From Streptomyces tirandamycinicus (lineage in GTDB: Bacteria; Actinomycetota; Actinomycetes; Streptomycetales; Streptomycetaceae), in the NCBI RefSeq assembly GCF_003097515.1, contig NZ_CP029188.1:5466531-5530530 (forward strand): a stretch of 64,000 nt of DNA, written 5' to 3'. Position 1 is the first letter of the stretch; the number at the start of each line of letters is the position of its first letter. This document shows, piece after piece, positions 17,347-26,532 of this stretch. A program made the translations under genes and the position numbers. The notes below the pieces were generated by a model that ran no database searches, was not told the DNA's origin, and saw only the letters and a program-made list of their open reading frames with translations.

Positions 17347-17904
17347 ATGGATGCGGAACGACTCGTGGCGATCGGCAGGCGGGCACTCGCGGAGTGCCGC
17401 GTAGCGTTCGACGTCGTGGCGGAGGCCTGGCAGGCCCAGGCCCTCGCACAGGCCATCGGGGGCCGGCTGGCGGTGAGCGGACCCCAGGAGCTGAGAGGCG
17501 AGGCGCGCGGACTGAGCGAGGCAGGCGGCCGGGCCGGCATACTCGCCGACCCGGCCGTCCTGAGATCCGGCGGCCCGAGAGCCGCGCAGCTCACCGAAGT
17601 GACGGATCCCTGGCGGTCGCTGGACGCGCTCGGGACCCTGCTCGGCGAGGTCGGCATAGCGCTCGTCGGCGTCGCCTGCGCCACGGACGAGGAGGGACTC
17701 TACTGGCAGTGCATCGAGGCGATCGACGCCGCGGACGAGTCCAGCGACCACGTCCGCGCCATGCTCCACCGCCTCGCCCTGTGCGAGCGCGACCGGGAGC
17801 GCCGAAGAGACCGCGACCTGCAGTGGGAAGGCGGCGGGGTGCTCGGCCGTGAGGGCGCCGCCCGCCGTCCGGACCCTGCGGAGCCGACGGCGAGCCCGCC
17901 CTGA
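17347..17904 (+). CDS. conserved Streptomyces hypothetical (DUF6099-like)
   Basis: A 185-residue, mainly alpha-helical soluble protein. Notable segments are MDAERLVAIGRRALAECR, VVAEAWQAQALAQAIGGRLA, SLDALGTLLGEVGIALVGVACATDEEGLYWQCIEAIDAADE and an Arg/Asp-rich tail (RDRERRRDRDLQWEGG). No catalytic motif or membrane segment is visible. Its end runs into a GC-rich gap. I recognise it only as a family seen in Streptomyces and cannot assign a function. Confidence 0.65.
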   Translation: MDAERLVAIGRRALAECRVAFDVVAEAWQAQALAQAIGGRLAVSGPQELRGEARGLSEAGGRAGILADPAVLRSGGPRAAQLTEVTDPWRSLDALGTLLGEVGIALVGVACATDEEGLYWQCIEAIDAADESSDHVRAMLHRLALCERDRERRRDRDLQWEGGGVLGREGAARRPDPAEPTASPP

Positions 17905-18247
17905 GCCTGCGCACCGCACCCGCGTCGTCGCGCGGCTGCTCCGGCGCGTCGTCGCAGGGCCGCTCCGGCGCGCGGCCGCGTTCGCTGCGCCATGCGGCCG
18001 TGTCGCTTCACCGTGCGTCCACTCCGTCGTGCGTCCATCCCGCCGCGCGTCCACTCCGCCCCAAGACCCGCACGCGCGGCCCCGGCCTGGCGCCAGGTGG
18101 CCCGGCCTCGCGCCACGTGCCCCGGCCTGCACGCGCGGCCCGGCCTCGCACAAGCGACCTGTGCGGGGCGGTTCGCGGGGCGCGGCCGGTCCGTCCCCGA
18201 TGCCACCGCCGGGGGCTGAGCCGCCGGCCGAGGTGCAGGATGGACGA
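17905..18247. other. 343-bp gap, imperfect repeats, no gene
   Basis: Sequence rich in CGTGCGTCCA and GCCCGGCCT-type repeats. Open frames here have no recognisable protein content. The promoter of the downstream oxidoreductase should lie near the 3' end, but I cannot place it. Confidence 0.5.
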
Positions 18248-19171
18248 ATGGACCTTCGCATCTTCACGGAACCCCAGCAGGGCGCGTCCTACGACACCCT
18301 GCTCACCGTGGCCAGAGCCACCGAGGACCTGGGCTTCGGGGCCTTCTTCCGCTCGGACCACTACCTCAGCATGGGGTCGGCGGACGGCCTGCCCGGACCC
18401 ACCGACGCCTGGATCACCCTGGCCGGACTCGCCCGCGAGACCCGACGGATCAGGCTCGGCACACTGATGACGGCCGGCACCTTCCGGCTGCCCGGTGTAC
18501 TCGCCATCCAGGTCGCCCAGGTCGACCAGATGTCCGGCGGCCGGGTCGAACTCGGACTCGGCGCGGGCTGGTTCGAGGAGGAGCACCAGGCCTACGGCAT
18601 CCCCTTCCCCAAGGAGAGGTTCGCCCGCCTTGAGGAGCAACTCGCCATCCTCACGGGCCTGTGGGGCACGGAGACCGGCCGGACCTTCACCTATGACGGG
18701 CGGTACTACCGGCTGCAGGACTCGCCGGCGCTGCCCAAACCCGCCCAGCGGAAGGTCCCGGTGCTCGTCGGCGGCCACGGCGCCACCCGCACCCCGCGGC
18801 TGGCAGCGCAGTACGCAGACGAGTTCAACATCCCCTTCGCGTCGCCGGCGGACACGGAGCGCCAGTTCGACCGCGTCCGCGCGGCCGCCGAGCAGGCCGG
18901 ACGTTCCCCCGACGACCTCGTCTACTCCAACGCCCTCGTCGTCTGCGCCGGCAGGGACGACGCGGAGGTCTCCCGCCGCGCCGCCGCCATCGGCCGCGAC
19001 GTCGGCGAGCTGAAGGCCGGCGGCCTCGCCGGCTCGCCCGCCGAGGTCGTCGACAAACTCGGCCGATACGCCGACGCGGGCTCCTCCCGTGTCTACCTCC
19101 AGATCCTCGACCTGGACGACCTCGACCACCTGGAGCTCATCTCCTCGCAGATCCAGTCCCAGCTGAACTGA
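18248..19171 (+). CDS. LLM-class F420-dependent oxidoreductase
   Basis: A 307-residue luciferase-like TIM-barrel oxidoreductase. Features of the family are DLGFGAFFRSDHYLSMG near the N-terminus, TRRIRLGTLMTAGTFRLPGVLAIQVAQVDQMSGGRVELGLGAGWFEEEHQAYGIPFP (about 65-125) and VPVLVGGHGATRTPRLAAQYADEFNIPF (about 175-205). The G-x-G-W-FEEEH stretch is typical of the F420-using branch. The substrate is unknown. It is followed after 39 bp by a homocysteine methyltransferase gene on the same strand. Confidence 0.88.
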   Translation: MDLRIFTEPQQGASYDTLLTVARATEDLGFGAFFRSDHYLSMGSADGLPGPTDAWITLAGLARETRRIRLGTLMTAGTFRLPGVLAIQVAQVDQMSGGRVELGLGAGWFEEEHQAYGIPFPKERFARLEEQLAILTGLWGTETGRTFTYDGRYYRLQDSPALPKPAQRKVPVLVGGHGATRTPRLAAQYADEFNIPFASPADTERQFDRVRAAAEQAGRSPDDLVYSNALVVCAGRDDAEVSRRAAAIGRDVGELKAGGLAGSPAEVVDKLGRYADAGSSRVYLQILDLDDLDHLELISSQIQSQLN

Positions 19172-19210
19172 AGCCGACCGCCGTACCGGACGCCGCCACC
19201 GGAGCCGCCA

Positions 19211-20125
19211 GTGAAGCCCGCCCGCAGCCTCGCCGCCGCCCTCGCCGAAGGCGGCCCGCTCGTCCTCGACGGCGGACTGTCCAACCAGCTCGAGGCACAG
19301 GGCTGCGACCTCTCCGACGCCCTCTGGTCGGCACGGCTGCTCGCCGACGGGCCCGAGCAGATCGCGGCCGCGCACACGGCGTATGTGCGGGCGGGAGCCC
19401 AGGTGCTCATCACAGCCAGCTACCAGGCCACCTACGAGGGATTCGCCGGCCGCGGCATCCGGCGGGACGAGGCGTCCGCGCTCCTCGCCCGCAGTGTGGC
19501 GCTGGCACGCGGAGCCGCGGAGCGGTCGGCGCGTGAGGTGTGGGTGGCCGCGTCGGTGGGCCCGTACGGCGCGCTGCTCGCGGACGGCAGCGAGTACCGG
19601 GGCCGCTACGGGCTGACGGTGCGGGAACTGGAGGCCTTCCACCGGCCCCGCGCCGAGGCCCTCGCCCAGGCCGGCCCGGACGTCCTCGCCCTGGAGACCG
19701 TGCCGGACACCGACGAGGCGGCGGCCCTGCTGCGCGCCACGGCGGACACCGGTGTGCCGGTGTGGCTCTCCTACACGATCGACGGCGGACGCACCCGCGC
19801 AGGCCAGGACCTCGGGGCGGCCTTCGCGCTCGCCGCGGGCCACGACCACGTCATCGCCGTCGGCGTCAACTGCTGCGAGCCCGCCGACGCGGACCGCGCC
19901 GTGGAGATCGCCGCCCGTGAGAGCGGCAGACCGGTCGTGGTCTACCCCAACAGCGGGGAGCGGTGGGACGCCCGGGCCCGTGCCTGGTCCGGCGGCATCA
20001 CCTTCGACCCGGCGCGGCTGCCCGGCTGGGCCGCCGCCGGCGCCCGCCTGGTCGGGGGATGCTGCCGGGTCGGCCCGGACCGCATCGCCGCCCTCGCCGC
20101 GCTCGCCCGGACGTCGCACCACTGA
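19211..20125 (+). CDS. mmuM: homocysteine S-methyltransferase
   Basis: A 304-residue zinc-dependent methyltransferase that transfers a methyl group from S-methylmethionine (or S-adenosylmethionine) to homocysteine, giving methionine. The substrate-barrel start LVLDGGLSNQLEAQGCDLSDALWSARLL and ITASYQATYEGF are typical. The zinc-binding Cys residues are visible in GVNCCEP (about 218-224) and GGCCRVGP (about 283-290). Length and domain order are normal for the MmuM/BHMT family. It lies between the oxidoreductase and the RNA repair operon and could be independently transcribed. Confidence 0.93.
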   Translation: MKPARSLAAALAEGGPLVLDGGLSNQLEAQGCDLSDALWSARLLADGPEQIAAAHTAYVRAGAQVLITASYQATYEGFAGRGIRRDEASALLARSVALARGAAERSAREVWVAASVGPYGALLADGSEYRGRYGLTVRELEAFHRPRAEALAQAGPDVLALETVPDTDEAAALLRATADTGVPVWLSYTIDGGRTRAGQDLGAAFALAAGHDHVIAVGVNCCEPADADRAVEIAARESGRPVVVYPNSGERWDARARAWSGGITFDPARLPGWAAAGARLVGGCCRVGPDRIAALAALARTSHH

Positions 20126-20219
20126 GCCCCGCCCGGACACCCGGCCCGCCCGCGCCGGCGGTCCGGGACCGTGGAAAACCGCTGTTCGGGGCGGTGGCGG
20201 GTCGGTGATACTCGGACGC

Positions 20220-21971
20220 GTGTTCCTGACGATCAGTACGACCGGCACCCCCGAACGTCCCGCCACCGACCTGGGCTTCCTGCTCCACAAGCACCCGGGC
20301 AGGGCGCAGGCGTTCTCCACCTCGCACGGCACGGCGCACATCCTCTACCCCGAGGCGAGCGCCGAACGCTGCACCGCCGCACTGCTGCTGGAGGTGGACC
20401 CCGTGGCGCTGGTGCGGCGCGGCAGGGGCAGGGGCAGCGGCGGAGCACCCGACTCCGCCCTGGCCCAGTACGTCAACGACCGCCCCTACGCCGCGTCCTC
20501 GCTGGTCTCCGTCGCCATGAGCACCGTCTTCAAGAGCGCGCTGCGCGGAGTGTGCGCCGCGATGCCGGAGCGGGCCGCGAGCCCGCTGCCGCTGCGGATC
20601 GAGGTGCCCGCACTGCCCGCGCGCGGCGGCCCCGACCTCGTCCGCCGGCTGTTCGGGCCGCTGGGCTGGGACAGCGTGGAGGCCGAGCCGATCACGCTCG
20701 ACGAACGGTTCCCGGAGTGGGGCGACTCCCGCTACGTACGGCTGGCACTCCAGGGGGAGCTGCGCCTCGCCGACGCCCTGCGCCAGCTCTATGTGCTGCT
20801 GCCGGTCCTGGACGACGCCAAGCACTACTGGGTGGCGCCCGACGAGGTCGACAAGCTGCTGCGGGCAGGCGAGGGCTGGCTGGCCGACCACCCCGAGCAG
20901 CAGCTGATCACCAGTCGCTATCTGTCCCACCGCCGGGGCCTCACCCGGCAGGCAGCGGAGCGGCTCGAACTCGCACGCCTCGCCGAGAGCGACGACCTCG
21001 AGGCGGAGGCGCTGGACAACGCGGTGGACGAGACGAAGGACACCGACGAGCGCCCGGTACCGCTCGCCGTGCAGCGGCGCGCCGCGATCCTGGACGCCCT
21101 GCGCACGGCGGGTGCCGCGCGTGTGCTCGACCTCGGCTGCGGCCAGGGCCGGCTCGTCCAGGAGCTCCTGCAGGACGTCCGGTTCACCGACATCGTCGGC
21201 GTGGACGTGTCCGTGCGGGCCCTGGCGGTCGCCGCCCGCCGGCTGCGCCTGGAGCGCCTGGGCGAGCGGCAGTCCGGCCGCGTCACCCTGCTGCAGGGCT
21301 CGCTCACGTACACCGACAAGCGCCTGGCGGGCTACGACGCCGCGGTCCTCAGCGAGGTCGTCGAGCACCTCGACCTGCCGCGGCTGCCCGCGCTCGAGTA
21401 CGCCGTGTTCGGGGCCGCCCGCCCGCGTACGGTGATCGTCACCACGCCGAACGTCGAGTACAACGTGCGCTGGGAGACGCTGCCCGCCGGGCACGCACGC
21501 CACAGCGACCACCGCTTCGAGTGGAACCGCGAGGAGTTCCGCGGCTGGGCCTCGCGCACCGCGGAACGGCATGGCTACGACGTGGTGTACGTACCGGTCG
21601 GCGACGACGATCCGGAGGTCGGCCCGCCGACGCAGATGGCCGTCTTCACCCTGGCGTCCGCCGACCCCGCTGCGGGTGGCCCCGCTGCGGGCGGCGCGGC
21701 GGCCCCATCGCGCACCGGCCGGGCCCAGAACGCCGGGAACGCCGGGAGCGCCGGGAGCGCCGGGAGCGCCGGGCACGCCGAGACGCACCCGGCCCAGGGG
21801 TCCCGTACGCACCCCACTCACAGCACGCCCGCCACGCACACCGCGCCCTCCACTGAGGCCACGCCCACCATGCCCAGCACATCCGCCGCGCCCGCCACCG
21901 ACGCCACGCCCACCACGCAGAGCACGAACACCACGAACACCACGAACACCATGAAGGAGGGTGCGGTATGA
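20220..21971 (+). CDS. hen1: 3'-terminal RNA ribose 2'-O-methyltransferase Hen1
   Basis: A 583-residue RNA repair methyltransferase. The N-terminal half (about 1-240) is the bacterial Hen1 N-domain that activates Pnkp ligase (MFLTISTTG, DLGFLLHKHPGRAQAF). The C-terminal half has the SAM motif VLDLGCGQGRL (about 302) and the metal site SEVVEHLDL (about 376-384) followed by GHARHSDHRFEWN. It adds a 2'-O-methyl mark at the repaired RNA end. Residues beyond about 480 form an unusual low-complexity tail (GNAGSAGSAGSAG, then NTTNTTNT). GTG 20220 was chosen by alignment to the family start; GTG 20205 is also in frame. It overlaps pnkp by four bases. Confidence 0.93.
   Translation: MFLTISTTGTPERPATDLGFLLHKHPGRAQAFSTSHGTAHILYPEASAERCTAALLLEVDPVALVRRGRGRGSGGAPDSALAQYVNDRPYAASSLVSVAMSTVFKSALRGVCAAMPERAASPLPLRIEVPALPARGGPDLVRRLFGPLGWDSVEAEPITLDERFPEWGDSRYVRLALQGELRLADALRQLYVLLPVLDDAKHYWVAPDEVDKLLRAGEGWLADHPEQQLITSRYLSHRRGLTRQAAERLELARLAESDDLEAEALDNAVDETKDTDERPVPLAVQRRAAILDALRTAGAARVLDLGCGQGRLVQELLQDVRFTDIVGVDVSVRALAVAARRLRLERLGERQSGRVTLLQGSLTYTDKRLAGYDAAVLSEVVEHLDLPRLPALEYAVFGAARPRTVIVTTPNVEYNVRWETLPAGHARHSDHRFEWNREEFRGWASRTAERHGYDVVYVPVGDDDPEVGPPTQMAVFTLASADPAAGGPAAGGAAAPSRTGRAQNAGNAGSAGSAGSAGHAETHPAQGSRTHPTHSTPATHTAPSTEATPTMPSTSAAPATDATPTTQSTNTTNTTNTMKEGAV
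21721..21954 (+). repeat. low-complexity repeats inside the hen1 3' end
   Basis: Nine-base GCCGGGAGC-type repeats encode GSA units (about 21730-21770), followed by ACC-rich ACGAACACC repeats encoding NTT. They lie outside the conserved Hen1 domains. The last part carries AAGGAGG at 21954-21960, which serves as the ribosome-binding site of pnkp. Confidence 0.75.
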
Positions 21972-24520
21972 CCACCACCCGCCGACTGCCCGTCACCGAC
22001 CTGTCCCTCGTGGTCCTCGTCGGCGCCACCGGGTCCGGCAAGTCCACCTTCGCCCGCAAGCACTTCAAGCCCACCGAGGTGATCTCCTCGGACTTCTGCC
22101 GCGGCCTGGTCGCCGACGACGAGAACGACCAGAGCGCGAGCGGCGACGCCTTCGACCTCCTCCACTACATCGTCGGCAAGCGCCTCGCCGCCGGCCGGCT
22201 GACGGTGGTCGATGCCACCAGCGTGCAGCGGGAGAGCCGCCGCGAACTCGTCCAGCTCGCCCGCCGGCACGACGTCCTGCCGATCGCCATCGTCCTCGAC
22301 ATGCCCGAGGAGGTGTGCGCCGCACGCAACGCGGTCCGCCCGGACCGCGCGGGCATGCCCCGCCATGTCATCCAGCGCCACCGGCGCGAACTGCGCCGTT
22401 CCCTGCGCGGCCTGGAGCGGGAGGGCTTCCGCAAGGTCCACGTCCTGCGGAGCGTCGAGGAGGCCGACGCCGCCGAGGTCGTGCTGGAGAAGCGCTACAA
22501 CGACCTGCGCCACCTCACCGGTCCGTTCGACATCGTCGGCGACATCCACGGCTGCAGCTCCGAACTGGAGACCCTGCTCGGCCGCCTCGGCTATGTGGAC
22601 GGCGCACACCCCGAGGGCCGCACCGCCGTCTTCGTCGGCGACCTCGTCGACCGCGGACCCGACAGCCCCGGCGTGCTGCGCCGTGTCATGGGTATGGTCG
22701 CTTCCGGCAACGCCCTCTGTGTGCCCGGAAACCACGAGAACAAGCTGGGACGCTGGCTCAGGGGCCGGAACGTCCAGCCCACCCACGGGCTCGCCGAGAC
22801 CATCGGGCAACTGGACCGCGAGGACGCCGCCGACCCCGAGTTCCGCGGGCGGGTGGCGGAGTTCATCGACGGGCTCGTCAGCCACTACGTCCTCGACGAG
22901 GGCCGGCTCGTGGTCTGCCACGCCGGCCTGCCCGAGAAGTACCACGGCCGCACCTCGGGCCGGGTCCGCTCCCACGCCCTGTACGGCGACACCACCGGCG
23001 AGACCGACGAGTTCGGCCTGCCCGTACGGTACCCCTGGGCGGAGGACTACCGCGGCCGCGCCGCGGTGGTGTACGGACACACTCCCGTGCCCACGGCCTC
23101 CTGGGTCAACAACACCATCTGCCTCGACACCGGCGCCGTCTTCGGCGGCAGGCTGACCGCACTGCGGTGGCCCGAGCGGGAGCTCGTCGACGTCCCCGCC
23201 GAGCAGGTCTGGTACGAGCCCGTCAGGCCGCTCCTCACCGAGGCGCCCGGCGGGCGTGAGGGACGCCCGCTGGACCTCGCCGACGTCCACGGACGCCGCA
23301 TCGTGGAGACCGGCCACATGGGACGCGTCGCGGTGCGCGAGGAGAACGCCGCCGCCGCACTGGAGGTGATGAGCCGGTTCGCGGTGGACCCGCGGCTGCT
23401 CGCCTACCTCCCGCCGACCATGGCGCCCACCGCGACCTCGCGGAGGGACGGCTACCTGGAGCACCCGGAGGAGGCGTTCGCCCAGTACCGGGCCGACGGC
23501 GTCGAACGGGTCGTGTGCGAGGAGAAGCACATGGGTTCCCGGGCCGTCGCCCTGGTGTGCCGCGACGCGGGCGTCGCGTACGAGCGCTTCGGCGCGGACG
23601 GCGTCGGCGGCGTCCTGCACACCCGTACGGGCCGCCCCTTCTTCGACGACCCCGCCGTCACCGAGCGGATCCTCGACCGGCTGCGCACGGCGATCACCGG
23701 GGCCGGGCTGTGGGGCGAACTCGGCACCGACTGGCTGCTCCTGGACGCCGAACTGATGCCGTGGTCGCTCAAGGCCTCCGGACTGCTCCGCAGGCAGTAC
23801 GCCGCCGTCGGCGCCGCGTCCCGAGCGGTGCTCCCCAGCGCGACCGCCGCCCTCGAGGCGGCCGTGGCCCGCGGTGTCGACGCCGGCGGCCTGCTGGCGC
23901 GCCAGCGCGAACGCGCCACGGACGCCGCCGCGTTCACCGAGGCCTACCGCCGGTACTGCTGGACCACCGACGGCCTGGACGGCGTGCGCCTCGCGCCCTT
24001 CCAGATCCTCGCCGGGCAGGGCCGCTCCCTGGCCGGCGTGGCCCACGACGAGCAACTGGCCCTGCTGGACCGGCTGGTGGACGCCGACGGCACGGCAGAC
24101 GGCCCGGGGCTGCTGCAGCGCACCCGCCGCCTCGTCGTCGACACCGGCGACGAGGACTCGGTGAAGGCCGGAACCGACTGGTGGCTGGAGATGACGGCGG
24201 CGGGCGGCGAGGGCATGGTCGTCAAGCCCCTGCATGCCCTGGCGCGCGACGCCAAGGGGCGGCTCGTCCAGCCGGGCGTCAAGGTCCGCGGCCGGGAGTA
24301 CCTGCGGATCATCTACGGCCCCGAGTACACCCGCCCGGACAACCTGGCCCGGCTGCGCGACCGCTTCCTCGGCCACAAGCGTTCACTGGCCCTGCGCGAG
24401 TACGCACTCGGTCTCGAGGCCCTGGACCGCCTCGCCGGAGGTGAGCCGCTGTGGCGCGTCCACGAGGCCGTGTTCGCGGTCCTCGCGCTGGAGTCGGAGC
24501 CGGTCGACCCCCGGTTGTAG
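21968..24520 (+). CDS. pnkp: polynucleotide kinase-phosphatase / RNA ligase Pnkp
   Basis: An 850-residue three-domain RNA repair enzyme. The N-terminal kinase has the P-loop GATGSGKST (19-27) and the lid-like DMPEEVCAARNAVRPDR. A calcineurin-type phosphatase follows (about 180-440; FDIVGDIHG, VFVGDLVDRGPDSPG, PGNHENKLG, VVCHAGLP, VYGHTP). The C-terminal ligase-like adenylyltransferase (about 460-850) has EEKHMGSRAV with the nucleotidyl-Lys. In the known system Pnkp heals broken 5' and 3' RNA ends and, with Hen1, seals and methylates them. The ATGA overlap with hen1 and the strong AAGGAGG inside hen1 indicate stoichiometric expression. Confidence 0.95.
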   Translation: MTTTRRLPVTDLSLVVLVGATGSGKSTFARKHFKPTEVISSDFCRGLVADDENDQSASGDAFDLLHYIVGKRLAAGRLTVVDATSVQRESRRELVQLARRHDVLPIAIVLDMPEEVCAARNAVRPDRAGMPRHVIQRHRRELRRSLRGLEREGFRKVHVLRSVEEADAAEVVLEKRYNDLRHLTGPFDIVGDIHGCSSELETLLGRLGYVDGAHPEGRTAVFVGDLVDRGPDSPGVLRRVMGMVASGNALCVPGNHENKLGRWLRGRNVQPTHGLAETIGQLDREDAADPEFRGRVAEFIDGLVSHYVLDEGRLVVCHAGLPEKYHGRTSGRVRSHALYGDTTGETDEFGLPVRYPWAEDYRGRAAVVYGHTPVPTASWVNNTICLDTGAVFGGRLTALRWPERELVDVPAEQVWYEPVRPLLTEAPGGREGRPLDLADVHGRRIVETGHMGRVAVREENAAAALEVMSRFAVDPRLLAYLPPTMAPTATSRRDGYLEHPEEAFAQYRADGVERVVCEEKHMGSRAVALVCRDAGVAYERFGADGVGGVLHTRTGRPFFDDPAVTERILDRLRTAITGAGLWGELGTDWLLLDAELMPWSLKASGLLRRQYAAVGAASRAVLPSATAALEAAVARGVDAGGLLARQRERATDAAAFTEAYRRYCWTTDGLDGVRLAPFQILAGQGRSLAGVAHDEQLALLDRLVDADGTADGPGLLQRTRRLVVDTGDEDSVKAGTDWWLEMTAAGGEGMVVKPLHALARDAKGRLVQPGVKVRGREYLRIIYGPEYTRPDNLARLRDRFLGHKRSLALREYALGLEALDRLAGGEPLWRVHEAVFAVLALESEPVDPRL

Positions 24521-24736
24521 CGCGGCCCGAGCGCGGGAGGCACGGCCCGGCCTCCCGCACGGGCCGGCCACAGCTCGGGGGCGGGTCCCTCCGGGAACCC
24601 GGCCCCGGCGGCGGACGCCATGTGCCCGCGGCTCACGACGGGGAGGCCCACCGCGTCGGCGGCCACCGGCTGCCGCCGGTGGCCGTGCCCCGACGCCGGA
24701 GGCCGGAGGCAGGACGCCTGGGCCGACGTCTGCGTC

Positions 24737-24772
24737 TGTGCCGACACATGTGCCGACACCTGTGCCGACACC
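24737..24772. repeat. 12-bp tandem repeat (TGTGCCGACACC), 3 copies
   Basis: Three copies of TGTGCCGACACC, the first with one change. The unit is partly palindromic (GTGCCGACAC). It lies between pnkp and the arginine deiminase gene. Confidence 0.85.
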
Positions 24773-24973
24773 TGAGCCGCCCCCGGGGGCCTGCGCCGGC
24801 GCCGCCCGGACGGGCGCCGCATCCACGGGGCCGCACGCTGGTGGGCCCGCGGGCCCCGCGGGTAAAGGGGCCCGCCGGTCCCGGTCCCGGTCCCGGTCTC
24901 GGACCGGGTCCGAAGGACCCATGGCGATCGTCGGCCGGTCCCGGTGGCCCGCGTCCGTGCCGCGCGGCCGGGA

Positions 24974-25033
24974 GAGGTGCACTCCGTCTGCCCGCAGGGG
25001 GTGCGCACCGACATGCTCGCCGCGGCGGGATCG
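24974..25033 (+). pseudogene. relic of a short-chain dehydrogenase/reductase
   Basis: Twenty codons read EVHSVCPQGVRTDMLAAAGS. This resembles the stretch after the last beta strand of classical SDRs (V-x-x-V/L-CPQGV-x-T-x-ML). The neighbouring codons on both sides have no SDR similarity, so only a fragment remains. It could be chance, but the match covers the most conserved C-terminal motif. Confidence 0.4.
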
Positions 25034-25193
25034 GCGGCCGGCCGCCGGAACCGGCCGACGGCGCCCCCTCGCCCGGGAGCCCGCCGCCGAACCCTCCGCC
25101 GAACCCTCCGCGCGGCCGCGTGCTGACCGAGACGACCGCGACGGTCCCGGCGTTCGCCGAGTGAAGTGACCTCCGGGCGGCCAGGATGGGGGC

Positions 25194-26444
25194 ATGGGAT
25201 TCCATGTCGACTCCGAGACCGGGCGTCTGCGCCGGGTCGTTCTCCACCGGCCGGATCTGGAGCTGAAGAGGCTCACGCCGAGCAACAAGGACGCGCTGCT
25301 CTTCGACGACCTGCTCTGGGTCCGGCGCGCCCGCCAGGAGCACGACGGCTTCGCCGACGTGCTGCGCGACCGGGGGGTCGCCGTCCATCTCTTCGGCGAT
25401 CTGCTGCGGGAGTCGCTGGAGCTCCCCGCGGCCCGCAAACTCGTCCTGGACCGGGTCTTCGACGAGAAGGAGTACGGCCCGCTCGCCACGGACCATCTGC
25501 GGGCCGCCTTCGACGAGATGGACACCGGCGCGCTCACCGAGGCGCTCATCGGCGGCATGACGAAACGTGAGTTCCTCGCCGGGCACTCCGAGCCGTCGTC
25601 CGTCCGCTTCCACGTCATGGATCTCGACGACTTCCTCCTCGGCCCCCTGCCCAATCACATCTTCACCCGCGACACCTCCGCCTGGATCTACGACGGCGTC
25701 TCCATCAACGCCATGCGCTGGCCCGCCCGCCGGCGCGAGACCGTGCACTTCGAGGCGATCTACAAGCACCATCCGCTGTTCACCGGCCCCGAGGCGGGCG
25801 AGTTCCACCACTGGTCCGAGGGCCAGGACGACTACCCCTCCACCATCGAGGGCGGCGACGTCCTCGTCATCGGCAACGGAGCCGTGCTCATCGGCATGAG
25901 CGAGCGCACCACCCCGCAGGCCGTGGAGATGCTCGCCCGGGGACTGTTCGCGGCGGGCTCCGCCCGGACGATCGTCGCCCTCGACATGCCCAAGCGCCGC
26001 GCGTTCATGCACCTGGACACGGTGATGACGATGGTGGACCACGACACGTTCACCCAGTACGCGGGGCTCGGCATGCTGCGCTCGTACACCATCGAGCCGG
26101 CGGCGGGCGACCAGGCCGTGTCCCTCCGGGTCACCGACCATCCGCCGGAGCACATGCACAGCGCGATCGCGGCGGCCCTCGGGCTCAAGGACATCCGGGT
26201 GCTGACCGCGACGCAGGACGTGCACTCGGCGGAGCGGGAGCAGTGGGACGACGGCTGCAACGTCCTCGCCGTCGAGCCCGGCGTCGTCGTCGCGTACGAC
26301 CGCAATGTGACGACCAACACCCATCTGCGCAAGCAGGGGATCGAGGTGATAGAGATCCCGGGCAGCGAACTCGGCCGCGGCCGGGGCGGTCCCCGCTGCA
26401 TGAGCTGCCCGGTGGAGCGGGACGCCGTCCGGGCGGGCACCTGA
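25194..26444 (+). CDS. arcA: arginine deiminase
   Basis: A 416-residue enzyme that hydrolyses arginine to citrulline and ammonia. Active-site elements are all visible: FTRDTSAWI (substrate Asp, about 160), STIEGGDVLVIG (Glu, about 221), RAFMHLDTVMTMVD (catalytic His, about 275) and near the end GPRCMSCPVERD with the nucleophilic Cys (about 402). N-terminal GRLRRVVLHRPDLELKRLTPSN is typical. Length is normal. It is followed after 88 bp by ornithine carbamoyltransferase, so both steps of arginine-to-ornithine conversion are adjacent; no carbamate kinase gene is nearby. Confidence 0.95.
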   Translation: MGFHVDSETGRLRRVVLHRPDLELKRLTPSNKDALLFDDLLWVRRARQEHDGFADVLRDRGVAVHLFGDLLRESLELPAARKLVLDRVFDEKEYGPLATDHLRAAFDEMDTGALTEALIGGMTKREFLAGHSEPSSVRFHVMDLDDFLLGPLPNHIFTRDTSAWIYDGVSINAMRWPARRRETVHFEAIYKHHPLFTGPEAGEFHHWSEGQDDYPSTIEGGDVLVIGNGAVLIGMSERTTPQAVEMLARGLFAAGSARTIVALDMPKRRAFMHLDTVMTMVDHDTFTQYAGLGMLRSYTIEPAAGDQAVSLRVTDHPPEHMHSAIAAALGLKDIRVLTATQDVHSAEREQWDDGCNVLAVEPGVVVAYDRNVTTNTHLRKQGIEVIEIPGSELGRGRGGPRCMSCPVERDAVRAGT

Positions 26445-26465
26445 CACCCGCCGCACCCACCCCGT

Positions 26466-26492
26466 CGTATAGCAATACGGGAGTACGTATAG
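26466..26492. promoter_or_regulatory. direct repeat CGTATAG, 20 bp apart, upstream of argF
   Basis: CGTATAG occurs at 26466-26472 and again at 26486-26492, exactly 20 bp (two helical turns) apart, in an AT-rich island of the arcA-argF gap. The second copy overlaps TATAGA, a possible -10 box 40 bp before the ATG. This arrangement suits a regulator binding twice on one DNA face, but no ARG-box consensus is evident. Confidence 0.35.
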
Positions 26493-26532
26493 ACTTCCAA
26501 AGTCCTCGTCAGCGATCCGGGAGCAGCCGACC

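Larger units (their letters stand above)
24521..25193. other. 673-bp gap with repeats and a gene relic
   Basis: No intact gene. It contains a 12-bp tandem repeat at 24737-24772, GGTCCCGGTCCC-type repeats near 24880-24900, and a short fragment resembling a short-chain dehydrogenase C-terminus at 24974-25033. The gap looks like a decayed locus. Confidence 0.6.

Noticed and set aside
24451..25164. 237-residue plus-strand open frame
   Set aside because: Its first part overlaps pnkp in another frame and the rest is Pro/Arg-rich low-complexity sequence with no conserved motif.
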